Numbered from the stretch's first letter, positions 9,841 to 19,484 are shown. The stretch is DNA of 64,000 nt from Oxalobacteraceae bacterium CAVE-383 (GCA_004134995.1 REGP01000001.1:1-64000); one strand, 5' to 3'. Translations and numbers: made by a program. The notes: generated by a model not told the origin, from the letters alone.

Positions 9841-10194
9841 ATGCGCATGACTGATCCGATTTCATCGCCTCCTCAGGAATTTGTCATCATGGGCCAGACC
9901 CAGGATGGCAAGCAGTTCCGTCCCAGCGACTGGGCCGAGCGCTTGTGTGGCGTCATGTCGTGTTTCCGTCCGGAAGGTTCGGGCGGTTCCAAGGCGCATC
10001 TGCAGTATTCCCCATACGTCCGGCCGACCTTCATCAATAACGTGCGCTCCGTTGTCGTCAGCGAAGCGCTGCGCACCATCGAGCCGTTGGCTTATCATTT
10101 CGTCATCAATTTCGCCAAAGACAACAATTTGCAGATTATCGATGCCTGCATCCTGCCGGAACCGCCTGCGGAGCAAGCCGGCAAGCCTGGCTGA
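9841..10194 (+). CDS. DUF3579 family protein
   Basis: Cytoplasmic protein of 117 residues without signal or membrane segments. [17 protein letters not shown] and [18 protein letters not shown] resemble the small DUF3579 family of betaproteobacteria, whose function is unknown. A second ATG two codons on (9847) is equally possible as the start. A -10-like TATAAT (9813-9818) lies just upstream. It sits 98 bases before fumC. Confidence 0.7.
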   Translation: MRMTDPISSPPQEFVIMGQTQDGKQFRPSDWAERLCGVMSCFRPEGSGGSKAHLQYSPYVRPTFINNVRSVVVSEALRTIEPLAYHFVINFAKDNNLQIIDACILPEPPAEQAGKPG

Positions 10195-10292
10195 TTGCGT
10201 CTTCGGATCACCGCTCTACCAAGTATCCCGCACCAAATTTTCCATCGCGTGTCCAAGCGCGACGCTTCGATCACCTTCCCGCGGAGAAAATC

Positions 10293-11681
10293 ATGTCTGA
10301 ATACCGAATCGAAAAAGATACGTTCGGCCCGATCGAGGTGCCGAATCATCACCTGTGGGGCGCGCAAACGCAGCGTTCGCTGCATCACTTCGATATTTCC
10401 ACCGAGAAAATGCCGCCGGCCCTGATCCGGGCGCTGGCTGCCATCAAGCGCAGCGCGGCGCAGGTCAACGCGGAACTCGGCAGCCTGGATGCCAAAAAGG
10501 CCGGCGCAATCGCCGCTGCCGCCAGCGAGGTGCTTGACGGCAAGCATCCGGATGAATTTCCGCTGGCGATCTGGCAAACCGGCTCGGGCACGCAAAGCAA
10601 TATGAACATGAACGAAGTGCTGGCCAACCGCGCCTCCGAGTTGCTCGGCGGCCTGCGCGGCGAGCAAAGGCTGGTGCATCCGAACGACGACGTCAATCAG
10701 GGCCAATCGTCGAACGATATCTTTCCGACCGCGATGCATGTCGCGGCCGCGCTGGAAATCAGCCAGCAACTGCTGCCCGCCGTGGCGCAATTGCACGATA
10801 CGCTGGAACGGAAATCGCTTGAATTCGAGGGCATCGTCAAAATCGGCCGCACCCATTTGCAGGATGCAACGCCGCTGACGCTGGGCCAGGAATTTTCCGG
10901 CTACGTCGCGCAGCTGGCGTTCGCCGAATCGCTGATCGAAGCCAGCCTGGACGGATTGGCGCAACTGGCGGCCGGCGGCACCGCGGTCGGCACCGGGTTG
11001 AATACCCATCCCGAATTCGGCGACCGGGTGGCGGCGTCGCTGGCCCAGGCGTTTTCGTTTCCGTTTCAAAGCGCGCCCAACAAGTTCGCGGCGCTGGCCG
11101 GGCACGATGCCCTGGTGGCGGCGCATGGCGCGCTGAAAACGCTGGCGGCGGTCATGATCAAGATCGCCAACGATGTGCGCTGGCTGGCGTCGGGGCCGCG
11201 TTCGGGCCTGGGCGAATTGTCGATTCCCGAAAACGAACCCGGCAGTTCGATCATGCCCGGCAAGGTCAATCCGACCCAGTGCGAAGCGATGACGATGCTG
11301 TGCTGCCAGGTGTTCGGCAACGATGTGGCGATCAATTTCGGCGGCGCTTCCGGGAATTTCGAATTGAATGTGTTCAAGCCGGTGATTGCACACAACTTCC
11401 TGCAAAGCGTGCGGCTGTTGTCCGACGGCCTGGCCAGTTTCGACGCGCATTGCGCGCAAGGCATCACCGCCAATGCGGATCGCATTGCCGAACTGATGGC
11501 GCGTTCGCTGATGCTGGTGACCGCGCTGGCGCCGCATATCGGCTACGACAAGGCCGCGAAAATCGCCAAGCATGCGCATAAGGACGGTTTGACGCTGAAG
11601 CAGGCCGCTTTGGATCTCGGATACGTGACCGAGACCGAATTTGCGCAATGGGTGGTGGCCGCCGACATGACGCATCCCTGA
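10293..11681 (+). CDS. fumC: Class II fumarate hydratase
   Basis: Iron-independent fumarase converting fumarate and malate in the TCA cycle. The 462 residues carry [15 protein letters not shown] near residue 94, the conserved [11 protein letters not shown] segment, and the superfamily signature [13 protein letters not shown] around residue 318. GGAGAA precedes the ATG. The close relative aspartase is less likely because the active-site neighbourhood ([23 protein letters not shown]) matches FumC. Confidence 0.95.
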   Translation: MSEYRIEKDTFGPIEVPNHHLWGAQTQRSLHHFDISTEKMPPALIRALAAIKRSAAQVNAELGSLDAKKAGAIAAAASEVLDGKHPDEFPLAIWQTGSGTQSNMNMNEVLANRASELLGGLRGEQRLVHPNDDVNQGQSSNDIFPTAMHVAAALEISQQLLPAVAQLHDTLERKSLEFEGIVKIGRTHLQDATPLTLGQEFSGYVAQLAFAESLIEASLDGLAQLAAGGTAVGTGLNTHPEFGDRVAASLAQAFSFPFQSAPNKFAALAGHDALVAAHGALKTLAAVMIKIANDVRWLASGPRSGLGELSIPENEPGSSIMPGKVNPTQCEAMTMLCCQVFGNDVAINFGGASGNFELNVFKPVIAHNFLQSVRLLSDGLASFDAHCAQGITANADRIAELMARSLMLVTALAPHIGYDKAAKIAKHAHKDGLTLKQAALDLGYVTETEFAQWVVAADMTHP

Positions 11682-11764
11682 TATGTTGCGGCGCACATAA
11701 GGTCAGAAAACTTAAATGCCGCGGCAGGTAAGTATCGCGATAAATATGGTTACTATATGCAACA

Positions 11765-11790
11765 AAGCCGGTCTGGCCGACCGGCTTTTT
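11765..11790 (+). terminator. Intrinsic terminator downstream of fumC
   Basis: AAGCCGGTC (11765-11773) pairs with GACCGGCTT (11779-11787) around a 5-base loop; five T follow through 11790. It lies 83 bases after the fumC stop and before the next start. Confidence 0.85.
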
Positions 11791-11861
11791 GTATAGTGAA
11801 CTGTGCTTTTTCGCACAGATTTTATTCTCCTGTTTTCAAACTGATTTTCGAGACCGATATC

Positions 11862-12200
11862 ATGAAAAAATTGCTGTTGTCGCTTGTGTTGGGCCTGCTT
11901 GCAATAGGCGCCGCCGGCACCGCGTCGGCGCGTGGTCATTTCCACGGGGGCATCTATATTGGCGGCCCTGTGTGGGGACCGGGCTGGGGTCCGGGGTATT
12001 ACCCGCCTTCATATTATTATCCGCCTGCACCGGTATATGTGACGCCGGTCCAGCCTGCTGCGCCACCGGTGTATGTCGAGCAAAGCAAGGACGATTACTG
12101 GTATTACTGCGCACAGCCGAAGGCCTACTATCCTTATGTGAAAGAGTGCCCGCAAGGCTGGATGAGGGTGGTTCCGGGCGATGGTCCGGGTCCGCGCTGA
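11862..12200 (+). CDS. Small secreted Gly/Pro/Tyr-rich protein
   Basis: 112 residues with a clear signal peptide (MKKLLLSLVLGLLAIGAAGT then ASA, cleavage after about residue 23). The mature part is rich in glycine, tryptophan, proline and tyrosine (GPVWGPGWGPGYYPPSYYYP) and ends with a two-cysteine motif, WYYCAQPKAYYPYVKECPQG, a layout seen in many uncharacterised burkholderial envelope proteins. Function unknown; likely periplasmic or surface-exposed. It precedes a lipoprotein gene in the same direction. Confidence 0.8.
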   Translation: MKKLLLSLVLGLLAIGAAGTASARGHFHGGIYIGGPVWGPGWGPGYYPPSYYYPPAPVYVTPVQPAAPPVYVEQSKDDYWYYCAQPKAYYPYVKECPQGWMRVVPGDGPGPR

Positions 12201-12285
12201 TCGGATGATTTCATTTTAAGCATGTGGGTATTTCGGCGCAGTTTCTTTGGCGCCGGCATTTTTAGTATTTGATTCCGAGGATATT

Positions 12286-12876
12286 ATGCAAACTCACTTC
12301 AAACTGCTTCCTGTCGCGGCAGTGTTGCTGGTAGCCGGTTGCACGACAATGCCGCCTACCGGTCCACAGGTCATGGTGATGCCTGGCGCGGGTAAATCTT
12401 ATGAACAGTTCCGGCAAGATGAAGCGCTCTGCCAGCAATATGCATCTCAGGCAATCGGCAATGCGGTGCGCACCAGCAATGACAGTGTCGTCAACAGTGC
12501 CGCGGTCGGCACCGTGGTCGGCGCGGCAGCCGGCGCCCTGATCGGCGCGGCCAGCGGCGGCAATGCAGGCAGCGGCGCTGCAATCGGCGCCGGCGGCGGT
12601 TTGCTGATGGGCAGCGCGGCCGGCAGCAACAACGCGGCCGTCGGCGGTTATAACGCCCAGCGCCGTTACGATAACGTGTATGTGCAATGCATGTACACCA
12701 AAGGCAACCAGGTGCCGGTCCGCGGCGACATCCAGCGTTCCCGCTATTCGTCGCAGATGCCGCCGCCGCCCGCCGGCTACGTTGCGCCGCCGGGCGCCCT
12801 GCCGCCTTCCGGCTATGGCGCCCCGCCTGACTACGCGCCGCCCGGCAATTCCGGACCGCCGCCAGGCTACCGCTGA
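12286..12876 (+). CDS. Glycine-zipper lipoprotein
   Basis: 196 residues. The signal ends in a lipobox LLVAGC with the lipidated cysteine at residue 19. Residues about 68-120 form a long glycine/alanine zipper (GAAAGALIGAASGG and similar), and the C-terminus is proline- and tyrosine-rich. Such proteins are usually small outer-membrane lipoproteins; the role here is unknown. CCGAGGA precedes the ATG. It ends at a bidirectional terminator shared with the convergent sensor kinase. Confidence 0.8.
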   Translation: MQTHFKLLPVAAVLLVAGCTTMPPTGPQVMVMPGAGKSYEQFRQDEALCQQYASQAIGNAVRTSNDSVVNSAAVGTVVGAAAGALIGAASGGNAGSGAAIGAGGGLLMGSAAGSNNAAVGGYNAQRRYDNVYVQCMYTKGNQVPVRGDIQRSRYSSQMPPPPAGYVAPPGALPPSGYGAPPDYAPPGNSGPPPGYR

Positions 12877-12894
12877 TCGGATAATCGAATCGGC

Positions 12895-12932
12895 AAAAAA
12901 AGCTCCCTGTATTTATGCAGGGAGCTTTTTTT
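12895..12932. terminator. Bidirectional intrinsic terminator
   Basis: An A-run, then GCTCCCTG (12902-12909) pairing with CAGGGAGC (12918-12925), then seven T. Because the stem is flanked by A on one side and T on the other, it can stop transcripts of both the lipoprotein gene (+) and the sensor kinase (-). Confidence 0.9.
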
Positions 12933-12956
12933 ATGGGACCGGCAATGCCGAAAGCG

Positions 12957-14345
12957 CTAACGCCTGATCGGCAGCAGCAGCGTGACTTGCAATCCGCCGT
13001 CCGGGCAGTTGTCCAGGCGCAGCGTCGCGCCATGATTCTCGGCGATGTTGCGCGCGATGGTGAGTCCCAGGCCGGTGCCTCCGGTATCGCGCGAGCGCGA
13101 GGTTTCGAGCCGGAAGAACGGTTCGAATACCGCATCCAGTTGATCTTCGGGAATCCCGGCGCCATGATCGCGGATGCGAATCGCCACCTTGCCGTTTTCG
13201 ACCGCGGTCGATACCTCGGCCGAATGGCCGTATTTGATTGCGTTGTCGAGCAGATTGGTCAGGCAGCGGCGCAAGGCGTTGGGCTGGGCAAGGATCGACG
13301 CCTGCGCCCGGCCCGATTGGGTGACGGCGAGTCCGGCATCGCTGGCGTCGGCGCAAACGCTGTCGAGCAGGGAATCGATATCGAGCCGTTGCATGGCCTC
13401 GCTGGAATCCATGCTGCGCGCCAGGTCGAGGCCTTCCTGGACCATCTGTTGCATCTGCGCCAGATCGTTGACCAGCTTGCCGCGCAGTTCATCGTCGCCG
13501 ACCTTTTCCAGCCGCAAACGCAGGCGCGTCAAAGGCGTCTGCAGATCGTGCGTGATCGCGGCCAGCATGTGCGTGCGGTGCTGGATCTGGCGGCGTATGC
13601 GGGCTTGCATCAGGTTGAAGGCGCCGGCTGCCTGGCGAATTTCGAGCGGCCCCTTTTCCGGCAGGGGCGGCTGATCGATATCCTGGCCGAGTTCGCCGGC
13701 GGCCGCGGCCAGTTGCTTGATCGGGCGCGCGGTCATGCGCGCCACGGCATAGGCCAGCAGCGCAATCAGCGCCAGGAACAGCAGCATATAGGGGCCGCCG
13801 ATGGCGGAGTGCTGCGGCGGACGCTGGCGAGGCGCGCGGTCGCGCGGCGTTTTCAGATTCAGCGTCAGCAGCTCGCCGTCGCGCAGGCTGACGTAGATCA
13901 GGCGGCAGCTTTCGGCATTGCCGGCGGGATCGGCATCGGGCGGATGGCGCCCCGCGTCGCGTGGAGACGGCGGCTGCGGCCAGCCGTCGACGCATTTGAC
14001 GTCGCGCGATTCGATGATGCGGCGATCGTCGCCGAGCTGCGTCTTGAGCGCGCCGACCAGGTCCGGATTGCTATGGCCCGCGGCCAGCGGCGTATTGCCG
14101 AGCCGGGCGTCGAAGCCGAAGTCGCGCGCCGCATCGAGCACGATCTGGCGCGCGCCGGGCGCGGCATCGTCCAATGCGCCGACGATTTGCTCGACCCGTT
14201 CCGCCACGCGCTGATAGCGCAGTTCGCGCACCGTATTCTGGCGCTCGTTGGCGGCCAGCCAGGTGGTCGTTACCGTCGCCACCACGATGCCTGCCAGAAG
14301 GATCAGGAAAACGCGGTTGGCGATCGAATCGAGCAGCGGTCTCAT
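12957..14345 (-). CDS. Two-component sensor histidine kinase (EnvZ/CpxA-like)
   Basis: 462-residue inner-membrane kinase: TM1 about 12-30, a periplasmic loop of some 150 residues, TM2 about 185-203, a HAMP domain, the dimerisation/phospho-acceptor box AAITHDLQTPLTRL with H266, then the N box LTNLLDNAIKYG, IRDHGAGIP, the F box and GGTGLGLTIA. The start is fixed by an ATGA overlap with the response regulator. The signal is not evident; the periplasmic domain has two cysteines (KCVDG and ESCRL) that could form a disulphide. Confidence 0.92.
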   Translation of the reverse strand: MRPLLDSIANRVFLILLAGIVVATVTTTWLAANERQNTVRELRYQRVAERVEQIVGALDDAAPGARQIVLDAARDFGFDARLGNTPLAAGHSNPDLVGALKTQLGDDRRIIESRDVKCVDGWPQPPSPRDAGRHPPDADPAGNAESCRLIYVSLRDGELLTLNLKTPRDRAPRQRPPQHSAIGGPYMLLFLALIALLAYAVARMTARPIKQLAAAAGELGQDIDQPPLPEKGPLEIRQAAGAFNLMQARIRRQIQHRTHMLAAITHDLQTPLTRLRLRLEKVGDDELRGKLVNDLAQMQQMVQEGLDLARSMDSSEAMQRLDIDSLLDSVCADASDAGLAVTQSGRAQASILAQPNALRRCLTNLLDNAIKYGHSAEVSTAVENGKVAIRIRDHGAGIPEDQLDAVFEPFFRLETSRSRDTGGTGLGLTIARNIAENHGATLRLDNCPDGGLQVTLLLPIRR

Positions 14346-15073
14346 TCGGGCGATCCGATGGTGACCGTGGTCGACAGCACATAGCCTTCGTTGCGCACGG
14401 TCTTGATAATGGCCGGCGTGCGCGCATCCTCGCCGAGCTTTTGCCGCAGGCGGCTGATCTGGATATCGATGGAGCGGTCGAACGGATCGGCTTCGCGGCC
14501 TTGCGTCAGTTCCAGCAATTGGTCGCGATTGAGTACGCGGTTCGGATGTTCCAGGAAAATCTTCAGCATGCGGAATTCGGCGCCGGACAACGCCACCACG
14601 ACCCCCTCGGGATTGAGCAGATGGCGCGCATTCAGATCCAGCGTCCAGCCGGCAAATTGCATTTGCTGGGCGGAAGCGCCGGCGGCCATGTTCGGCGGCA
14701 GCGCCTGGGTACGCCGCAGCACGCTGCGAATGCGGGCAAACAGTTCGCGCGGTTCGAACGGCTTGGCCAGATAATCGTCGGCGCCCATTTCCAGCCCGAG
14801 GATGCGATCCAGCGCGGCGCCGCGCGCGGTCAGCATGATGACCGGAATCGACGATTGCGTGCGCAGGTTGCGGCACAAGGTCAGGCCGTCTTCGCCGGGC
14901 AGCGTCAGGTCCAGCACGATCAGGTCGATATTCGACTGCGCCAGCATCTGGCGCATCTCGGCGCCGTTGCTGGCCGTCAGCGTGCGGAAACCGTTGGCGT
15001 CCAGATACTCCGCCAGCAGCGTCCTGATTTCGCGATCGTCGTCGACGACCAGTATATGTGCGGGATTTTCCAT
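14342..15073 (-). CDS. OmpR/PhoB-family response regulator
   Basis: 243 residues: a receiver domain with acidic pocket DDD at 11-13, phospho-acceptor D55 (VLDLTLPGEDG) and the lysine of LAKPFEP; then an OmpR-type winged helix with RSIDIQISRLRQKLGED and TVRNEGYVLS. The start MENPAHILVVDDD fits the family; an ATG nine codons upstream is possible. It is co-translated with the sensor kinase and divergent from the Spy/CpxP-like gene, its likely target (inference). Confidence 0.93.
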   Translation of the reverse strand: MENPAHILVVDDDREIRTLLAEYLDANGFRTLTASNGAEMRQMLAQSNIDLIVLDLTLPGEDGLTLCRNLRTQSSIPVIMLTARGAALDRILGLEMGADDYLAKPFEPRELFARIRSVLRRTQALPPNMAAGASAQQMQFAGWTLDLNARHLLNPEGVVVALSGAEFRMLKIFLEHPNRVLNRDQLLELTQGREADPFDRSIDIQISRLRQKLGEDARTPAIIKTVRNEGYVLSTTVTIGSPE

Positions 15074-15152
15074 GGCGTCATTATGACCAATCGAACGCAA
15101 AATTGGGGGCCGGGATTGTATAGCGACGTGACAAACGGCTCGCGCGCAACAT

Positions 15153-15196
15153 AACGATACAAATGCGGCGCAGGCTTATACAAAACGATACAAATG
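15153..15196. promoter_or_regulatory. Direct repeats, candidate response-regulator sites
   Basis: The 13-mer AACGATACAAATG occurs at 15153-15165 and again at 15184-15196, 31 bases apart (about three helical turns), in the 209-base region between the divergent regulator and Spy-like genes. OmpR-family dimers bind direct repeats on one helix face, so these are plausible sites; no experiment or known consensus supports it. Confidence 0.35.
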
Positions 15197-15282
15197 ACCA
15201 ATACGGCGATAAATGCCGGAAACACGCCGGGGGTGTAATGGGTTTCGTGCAGTGTGCACGACTATCCCGAAAGGACATCAAA

Positions 15283-15804
15283 ATGTTGAACCTTAAAAAG
15301 TATTGTGTTGGCGGCCTGCTGGCCATGAGTATCGGTGTTTCGGCGTTGAGCGCCTACGCGGACGCACCGTCGGCGCCGGCTCATCGCGGCCCGACCCCTG
15401 AAATGCAGGCTAAATTTGCCGCAAAGATGCAAAAACGGCAAGACGCTCTGCATGCGAAACTGAAATTGACCGCGGCGCAGGAACCGGCCTGGAAGACATT
15501 CGTCGACCAGACCAGGCCGCCGCAACGCGATCCGAACGCGAAACCGCAGGATCGCGCCGCATGGGCCAAGCTGACCACGCCTGAACGCATGGAGAAATTC
15601 CTGGCCGGCATGCAGACCCGGGAGCAATTCCTGACGGCGCGCCTGAACGCGGTCAAGACCTTCTATGCGGTGTTGTCGCCTGAACAGCAAAAGACCTTCG
15701 ACCAGGCTTATTCGCATGGCCCGTTCGGCCGTCATCATCGCGGCCATCATGGCCATGACGACCGTGGCCACGGCATGCCTGACCAGGCCGGCGCAGCGAA
15801 GTAA
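15283..15804 (+). CDS. Spy/CpxP-like periplasmic protein (LTxxQ type)
   Basis: 173 residues. The signal peptide MLNLKKYCVGGLLAMSIGVS continues to a likely cleavage at AYA-DAP. The mature helical part has two LTxxQ-like stretches (LTAAQEPAWKTF near residue 66 and VLSPEQQKTFDQ near 130), typical of the Spy/CpxP/ZraP family, and a His-rich tail (GRHHRGHHGHDD) that could bind metal. Divergent from a two-component system, as with cpxP and cpxRA. Probably an envelope-stress chaperone or metal-linked modulator. Confidence 0.75.
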   Translation: MLNLKKYCVGGLLAMSIGVSALSAYADAPSAPAHRGPTPEMQAKFAAKMQKRQDALHAKLKLTAAQEPAWKTFVDQTRPPQRDPNAKPQDRAAWAKLTTPERMEKFLAGMQTREQFLTARLNAVKTFYAVLSPEQQKTFDQAYSHGPFGRHHRGHHGHDDRGHGMPDQAGAAK

Positions 15805-15864
15805 TGATCTGAAGGTGCAGTTGTAGTTGTAGTTGTTATTGGTGCAGTACGTATGCAGTATTTC

Positions 15865-15890
15865 GGCCGCTCTTTGGAGCGGCCTTTTTT
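15865..15890 (+). terminator. Intrinsic terminator after the Spy-like gene
   Basis: GGCCGCTC (15865-15872) and its exact complement (15877-15884) with a TTTG loop, followed by six T. It marks the last GC-rich sequence before the AT-rich peptide island. Confidence 0.87.
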
Positions 15891-15931
15891 ATTCTGTTTA
15901 AATTGGTTCGATATTAATTTATTGCAAAATC

Positions 15932-18037
15932 TTATTTAAGTACTTCGTCTTGAGTGATTTTACCGTCCTGTAAAACAACCACCCTCTGAGTCATTGCAAT
16001 TGTTTCTGGTCGATGAGCAACGATAATACGCGTTAATTGTAGTTTTTGAATCGCACTATTCACCTGCTGTTCATTCCAAGAGTCTAGATGGCTTGTTGCT
16101 TCATCTAGAATTAGAAATTTTGGATTCTTATATAAAGCTCTAGCCAATAAGATGCGCTGCTTTTGTCCTCCCGATAAACCTGTACCTATATCGCCAACCA
16201 GAGTGTGATATCCCATTGTCATGTTGGTAATTTCTTTATGAATTGCAGCCATCGTGGCGCAAGTTTGAATACGCTCTTGGTCAGCGGATGGATTGAAAAA
16301 ACTAATATTATCCCCAATAGAGCCTGTAAATAAAGTGTCTTCTTGCATTACAGCTCCAAACGATTTTTGATGGTTGACCAACCCGAGACGATCAATATTT
16401 ACTCCCCCTACCAATATCTCCCCCTCAGAAGCGCGTAATAGACCTGATAATATTTTTACCAAAGTGGTCTTGCCACATCCAGACGCTCCTGCAATTGCTA
16501 TGCATTGACCCGATGGAATAATCAAATTAATGTTTTTAATAATATACGGTTCGCTTTCGGCATATCGAAATGAGACGTTTCGAAATTCAATCGAAGCATT
16601 TATATATTCAATATTTATTCCGTCAACTAAAGTAGTCGGCTCGACCTCTGTCATCAGAATGTCGGCAATACGTTCTGCATGCAACACTAACATTCGGAGG
16701 TCGAAAGCTTTGTCAATGAGACTTGTGATGCGTTGATTGAATTGATCTTGAAAACTTATGAACGCTAGTAACATGCCAATCGAAAAATGGTGATTTAGTA
16801 CTGCTAATGCTGCTAACCAAATCACTGCTATCCGTTCTATTCCGAATAGCAAATTATTTGCGCTTTGATAAGAAATAGATAATTTTCTTATACGCAACTC
16901 TGCATTAAATTGATTAGCCAAAAAATTCATCCAGCCGTTATGTCGATCATTGCTACGGCCAAACAGACGAATACTTTGTACGCCGCGGACTGATTCAAAA
17001 AAGTAAGTCTGTTGCTTGGCTAGGTAAATAATCTGTTCAGAACTTGCATTTCGCAGGGGATGAAATATTACGCAACGCATCACCATATAGAGCATTACAG
17101 CAGTACAAGCTACGGCTGTAAGCTGTGCGCTGTAAATTGACATTATTATTGCAGTGCCTAGCGCCAGCAGGCCGTCAATCACGGCATCGACGAATTGGGT
17201 AGATAGGTTGTGCTGAATAATTTGGATGGAGTTGAATCGAGATGTGATGTCGCCTATATGGCGTTTTTCAAAATATGAGATTGGAAGTCTCATCAGATGC
17301 GCGAAGACATTGCCTAACCATTGAAAATTCAAATTAGTCGCAATAACTGTTGTGAACCAGGAACGTACTGCATTAATGCTCGTCTGAAATACAACTAATA
17401 GTAAGAAACCGATACCTAATATCGTTACCAGATCACTGTCAGCGGCGACTAGTGCTTCGTCCACAAGCCACTGAATATAAAACGGCATTGTCAGAACACA
17501 AACCTGTAAGGCGATTCCCAACAAAAATATATGAAATAAACGTATTTTTAACCCTGTCACAGGTCCTAATATTGAGAATAAAGAAATTTTATTCGTTTCA
17601 TTTCGTTTGGAAAATTGTGACGTTGGAATTAATTCAAGAGCGATCCCGGTAAAATGCGAAGAAAATTTTTCTATAGACAATCGTCGTATACCAACAGCAG
17701 GATCATGAACTAGAACATAGTTATTGGAAACGGATTTTAGAACCACAAAGTGATTCATATCCCAGTGCAAGATGCAAGGCAGTTTTAAATTTCCCAAATG
17801 TTGCATGCCTAGTTTTACCGGGCGTGTACGCATGAACAATGAATTCGCCATCGCTATTAATGCTGTTATCGACGTCCCTTTAATCGATATTGAAAAACGC
17901 CGACGCATACTTGTAGTTTCAATGTTATGCCCCCAATAACTTGCGATCATGCATATACATGTTAGTCCACATTCAGCGGCTTCATCTTGCAATAAAACTG
18001 GAAGGCGTCTATTACGCCAGAAACTGAAATTTAGCAA
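15932..18037 (-). CDS. Peptidase-containing ABC transporter (C39) for peptide export
   Basis: 701-residue half-transporter that trims a double-glycine leader and exports the peptide. An N-terminal C39 peptidase has Q17, catalytic C23 (DEAAECGLTC), H96 (DMNHFVVL) and D112 (VHDPAVG), all intact. Six membrane helices follow (about 160-450), then the ATPase: Walker A GASGCGKTT, signature LSGGQKQR, Walker B FLILDEATSHLD. The frame starts at TTG with no clear ribosome-binding site; an ATT four codons upstream is another option. AT-rich codon use contrasts with all flanking genes. It pairs with the HlyD-like gene and the divergent precursor. Confidence 0.93.
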   Translation of the reverse strand: MLNFSFWRNRRLPVLLQDEAAECGLTCICMIASYWGHNIETTSMRRRFSISIKGTSITALIAMANSLFMRTRPVKLGMQHLGNLKLPCILHWDMNHFVVLKSVSNNYVLVHDPAVGIRRLSIEKFSSHFTGIALELIPTSQFSKRNETNKISLFSILGPVTGLKIRLFHIFLLGIALQVCVLTMPFYIQWLVDEALVAADSDLVTILGIGFLLLVVFQTSINAVRSWFTTVIATNLNFQWLGNVFAHLMRLPISYFEKRHIGDITSRFNSIQIIQHNLSTQFVDAVIDGLLALGTAIIMSIYSAQLTAVACTAVMLYMVMRCVIFHPLRNASSEQIIYLAKQQTYFFESVRGVQSIRLFGRSNDRHNGWMNFLANQFNAELRIRKLSISYQSANNLLFGIERIAVIWLAALAVLNHHFSIGMLLAFISFQDQFNQRITSLIDKAFDLRMLVLHAERIADILMTEVEPTTLVDGINIEYINASIEFRNVSFRYAESEPYIIKNINLIIPSGQCIAIAGASGCGKTTLVKILSGLLRASEGEILVGGVNIDRLGLVNHQKSFGAVMQEDTLFTGSIGDNISFFNPSADQERIQTCATMAAIHKEITNMTMGYHTLVGDIGTGLSGGQKQRILLARALYKNPKFLILDEATSHLDSWNEQQVNSAIQKLQLTRIIVAHRPETIAMTQRVVVLQDGKITQDEVLK

Positions 18038-18084
18038 TTTTAAAAAAATCCGTAATACGAATTAGAAAAGTATTTAAATAAAAA

Positions 18085-19368
18085 TTAAGATCTGCGGCTA
18101 ATCTTGAAGAAGGGGGCGAATGCCCATTCATACAAACGACGTTCTTCCGACAAGATGCTGGCATCGATTAGCATACCCGATCTGAGTGGGATATCTTCAC
18201 TGTAAATTTGTATTGTCTGGCTATCTAGTTTTAATCGAACAATATAGACCGGTTCGAATTCGGCTTCACTTTTATATACCGCTCGTGGCAACTCTAAATC
18301 TTCAGGATTCAATGAGGTAGCTGCTATATCTTGTACATACGCGACGAATTGGCCAAATTTTTGGTATGGATAAGCTTGATAACGAAGCAAAACCTTCATG
18401 CCTGGTTTGACAAATCCAATGGAATGGGAGGGCACATAAATTGTTGCGTGAAGTTCTGAGTTTACGGGGAGTATTGATGCCATTGGTTGATTGATCGGAA
18501 TTGTTTGCCCAACTTCTGCCGTGATTGCGGTTATCTTCCCGGGGCGAGATGCGCGAATGAGCACTTCTCGTTTAATTTCGTTATTTTTTAATTCCTGTTC
18601 CAATGTGAAGATATCTCTTCTAAGTGCAGCTGAGTCTCGTTTTGATTGAATCTGTAATTCTTGCACTTTTGCTAGTGCCAATACCTTATTGCGTAAGCTA
18701 ATTGATCTTAGTCGTCGCAAATCAACGAGGCGTAAGCGTTGTTCAAGAACGTCAACTTTTTTGCTTTCCAATTGAGCATTTGAAATAGCTTTTCCCGCAT
18801 TTTTAAATCTTTCTAGCATTCGTTCCGATAGAAGAACGAGTTGTCGCTGTAAGTTGATCTGTTCTTCTAATTTCTGAATTTCTATCCCTATATCGTTTGC
18901 CTGACGTCGTGTCATGGCCTCACGTCCATCTGCCTGCAGGAGTTGTTGTTCTAATTCATTTCGATAGCTGTCACGGCGATTCCGAATTAGATCGGAAATC
19001 GTCTTACGCGCATTATTAGAGTCAGTGCTGCTGCGTTCGTCGGTTAATAAAAAGAGATTCTCATCTAGCTGGACAAATTGACCCTCTTTAACAAATCTCT
19101 TTTTCACTGTCCCGATCTGCGATGTAAAAACTCGTACCACACCATCTCGAGGTTCTAGCATGCCTTGGCACTGAGTTTTACGTGTGATTGGAGCATAAAA
19201 AAAGAAGGTGATGGCCGTAGCGATAATGATTATAAAAATCCATGCAAGAAAAAAATGAGTCCTTGAATTGGTGAGAAGAACTTGCCCATATTGATTAGAG
19301 CCGATTTGTTCAAGTACCTGATGACGAAATAACAGATGAGTTTTAGCAGGAGTTTCTGAATTGATCAT
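18085..19368 (-). CDS. HlyD-family periplasmic adaptor of the peptide exporter
   Basis: 427-residue membrane-fusion protein bridging the ABC exporter to an outer-membrane channel. One N-terminal transmembrane helix (FFLAWIFIIIIATAITFFFY, about residues 39-58), a biotinyl-lipoyl-like beta domain, a long coiled coil (about 120-270, rich in Glu, Gln, Arg, Leu) and a C-terminal beta-barrel region. It lies 47 bases upstream of the ABC gene, same strand. No TolC-type gene is in the window, so a chromosomal outer-membrane partner is needed. Confidence 0.9.
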   Translation of the reverse strand: MINSETPAKTHLLFRHQVLEQIGSNQYGQVLLTNSRTHFFLAWIFIIIIATAITFFFYAPITRKTQCQGMLEPRDGVVRVFTSQIGTVKKRFVKEGQFVQLDENLFLLTDERSSTDSNNARKTISDLIRNRRDSYRNELEQQLLQADGREAMTRRQANDIGIEIQKLEEQINLQRQLVLLSERMLERFKNAGKAISNAQLESKKVDVLEQRLRLVDLRRLRSISLRNKVLALAKVQELQIQSKRDSAALRRDIFTLEQELKNNEIKREVLIRASRPGKITAITAEVGQTIPINQPMASILPVNSELHATIYVPSHSIGFVKPGMKVLLRYQAYPYQKFGQFVAYVQDIAATSLNPEDLELPRAVYKSEAEFEPVYIVRLKLDSQTIQIYSEDIPLRSGMLIDASILSEERRLYEWAFAPFFKISRRS

Positions 19369-19384
19369 TTATTAGAAGGTTTTA

Positions 19385-19414
19385 TGAGGCTCACGATAGG
19401 AATCGCAAGCCTCA
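19385..19414. promoter_or_regulatory. Interrupted dyad upstream of the exporter genes
   Basis: TGAGGCT-ca-CGAT-agga-ATCG-ca-AGCCTCA: 11 of 13 arm positions pair, with two symmetrical CA mismatches. It ends 17 bases before the HlyD-like start, in the divergent control region between exporter and precursor. Could be an operator or a leader hairpin. A short perfect palindrome AGTCGACT (19421-19428) lies beside it. Confidence 0.35.
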
Positions 19415-19484
19415 TTTTATAGTCGACTCAAAGAAAAGTCGTGACTGCTTAACTGGTATCTATTTCAGGCTTTCCTCATATTGC

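Noticed and set aside
12915-14384. 489-codon plus-strand frame opposite the sensor kinase
   Set aside because: The minus-strand kinase has all histidine-kinase boxes and an ATGA overlap with its regulator; the plus frame reads as Arg/Ala/Gln-rich shadow sequence.
15816-15842. TTGTAG triplet-like repeats after the Spy-like gene as an attachment site
   Set aside because: Very short, low-complexity and without a matching copy at the right border of the AT-rich island.
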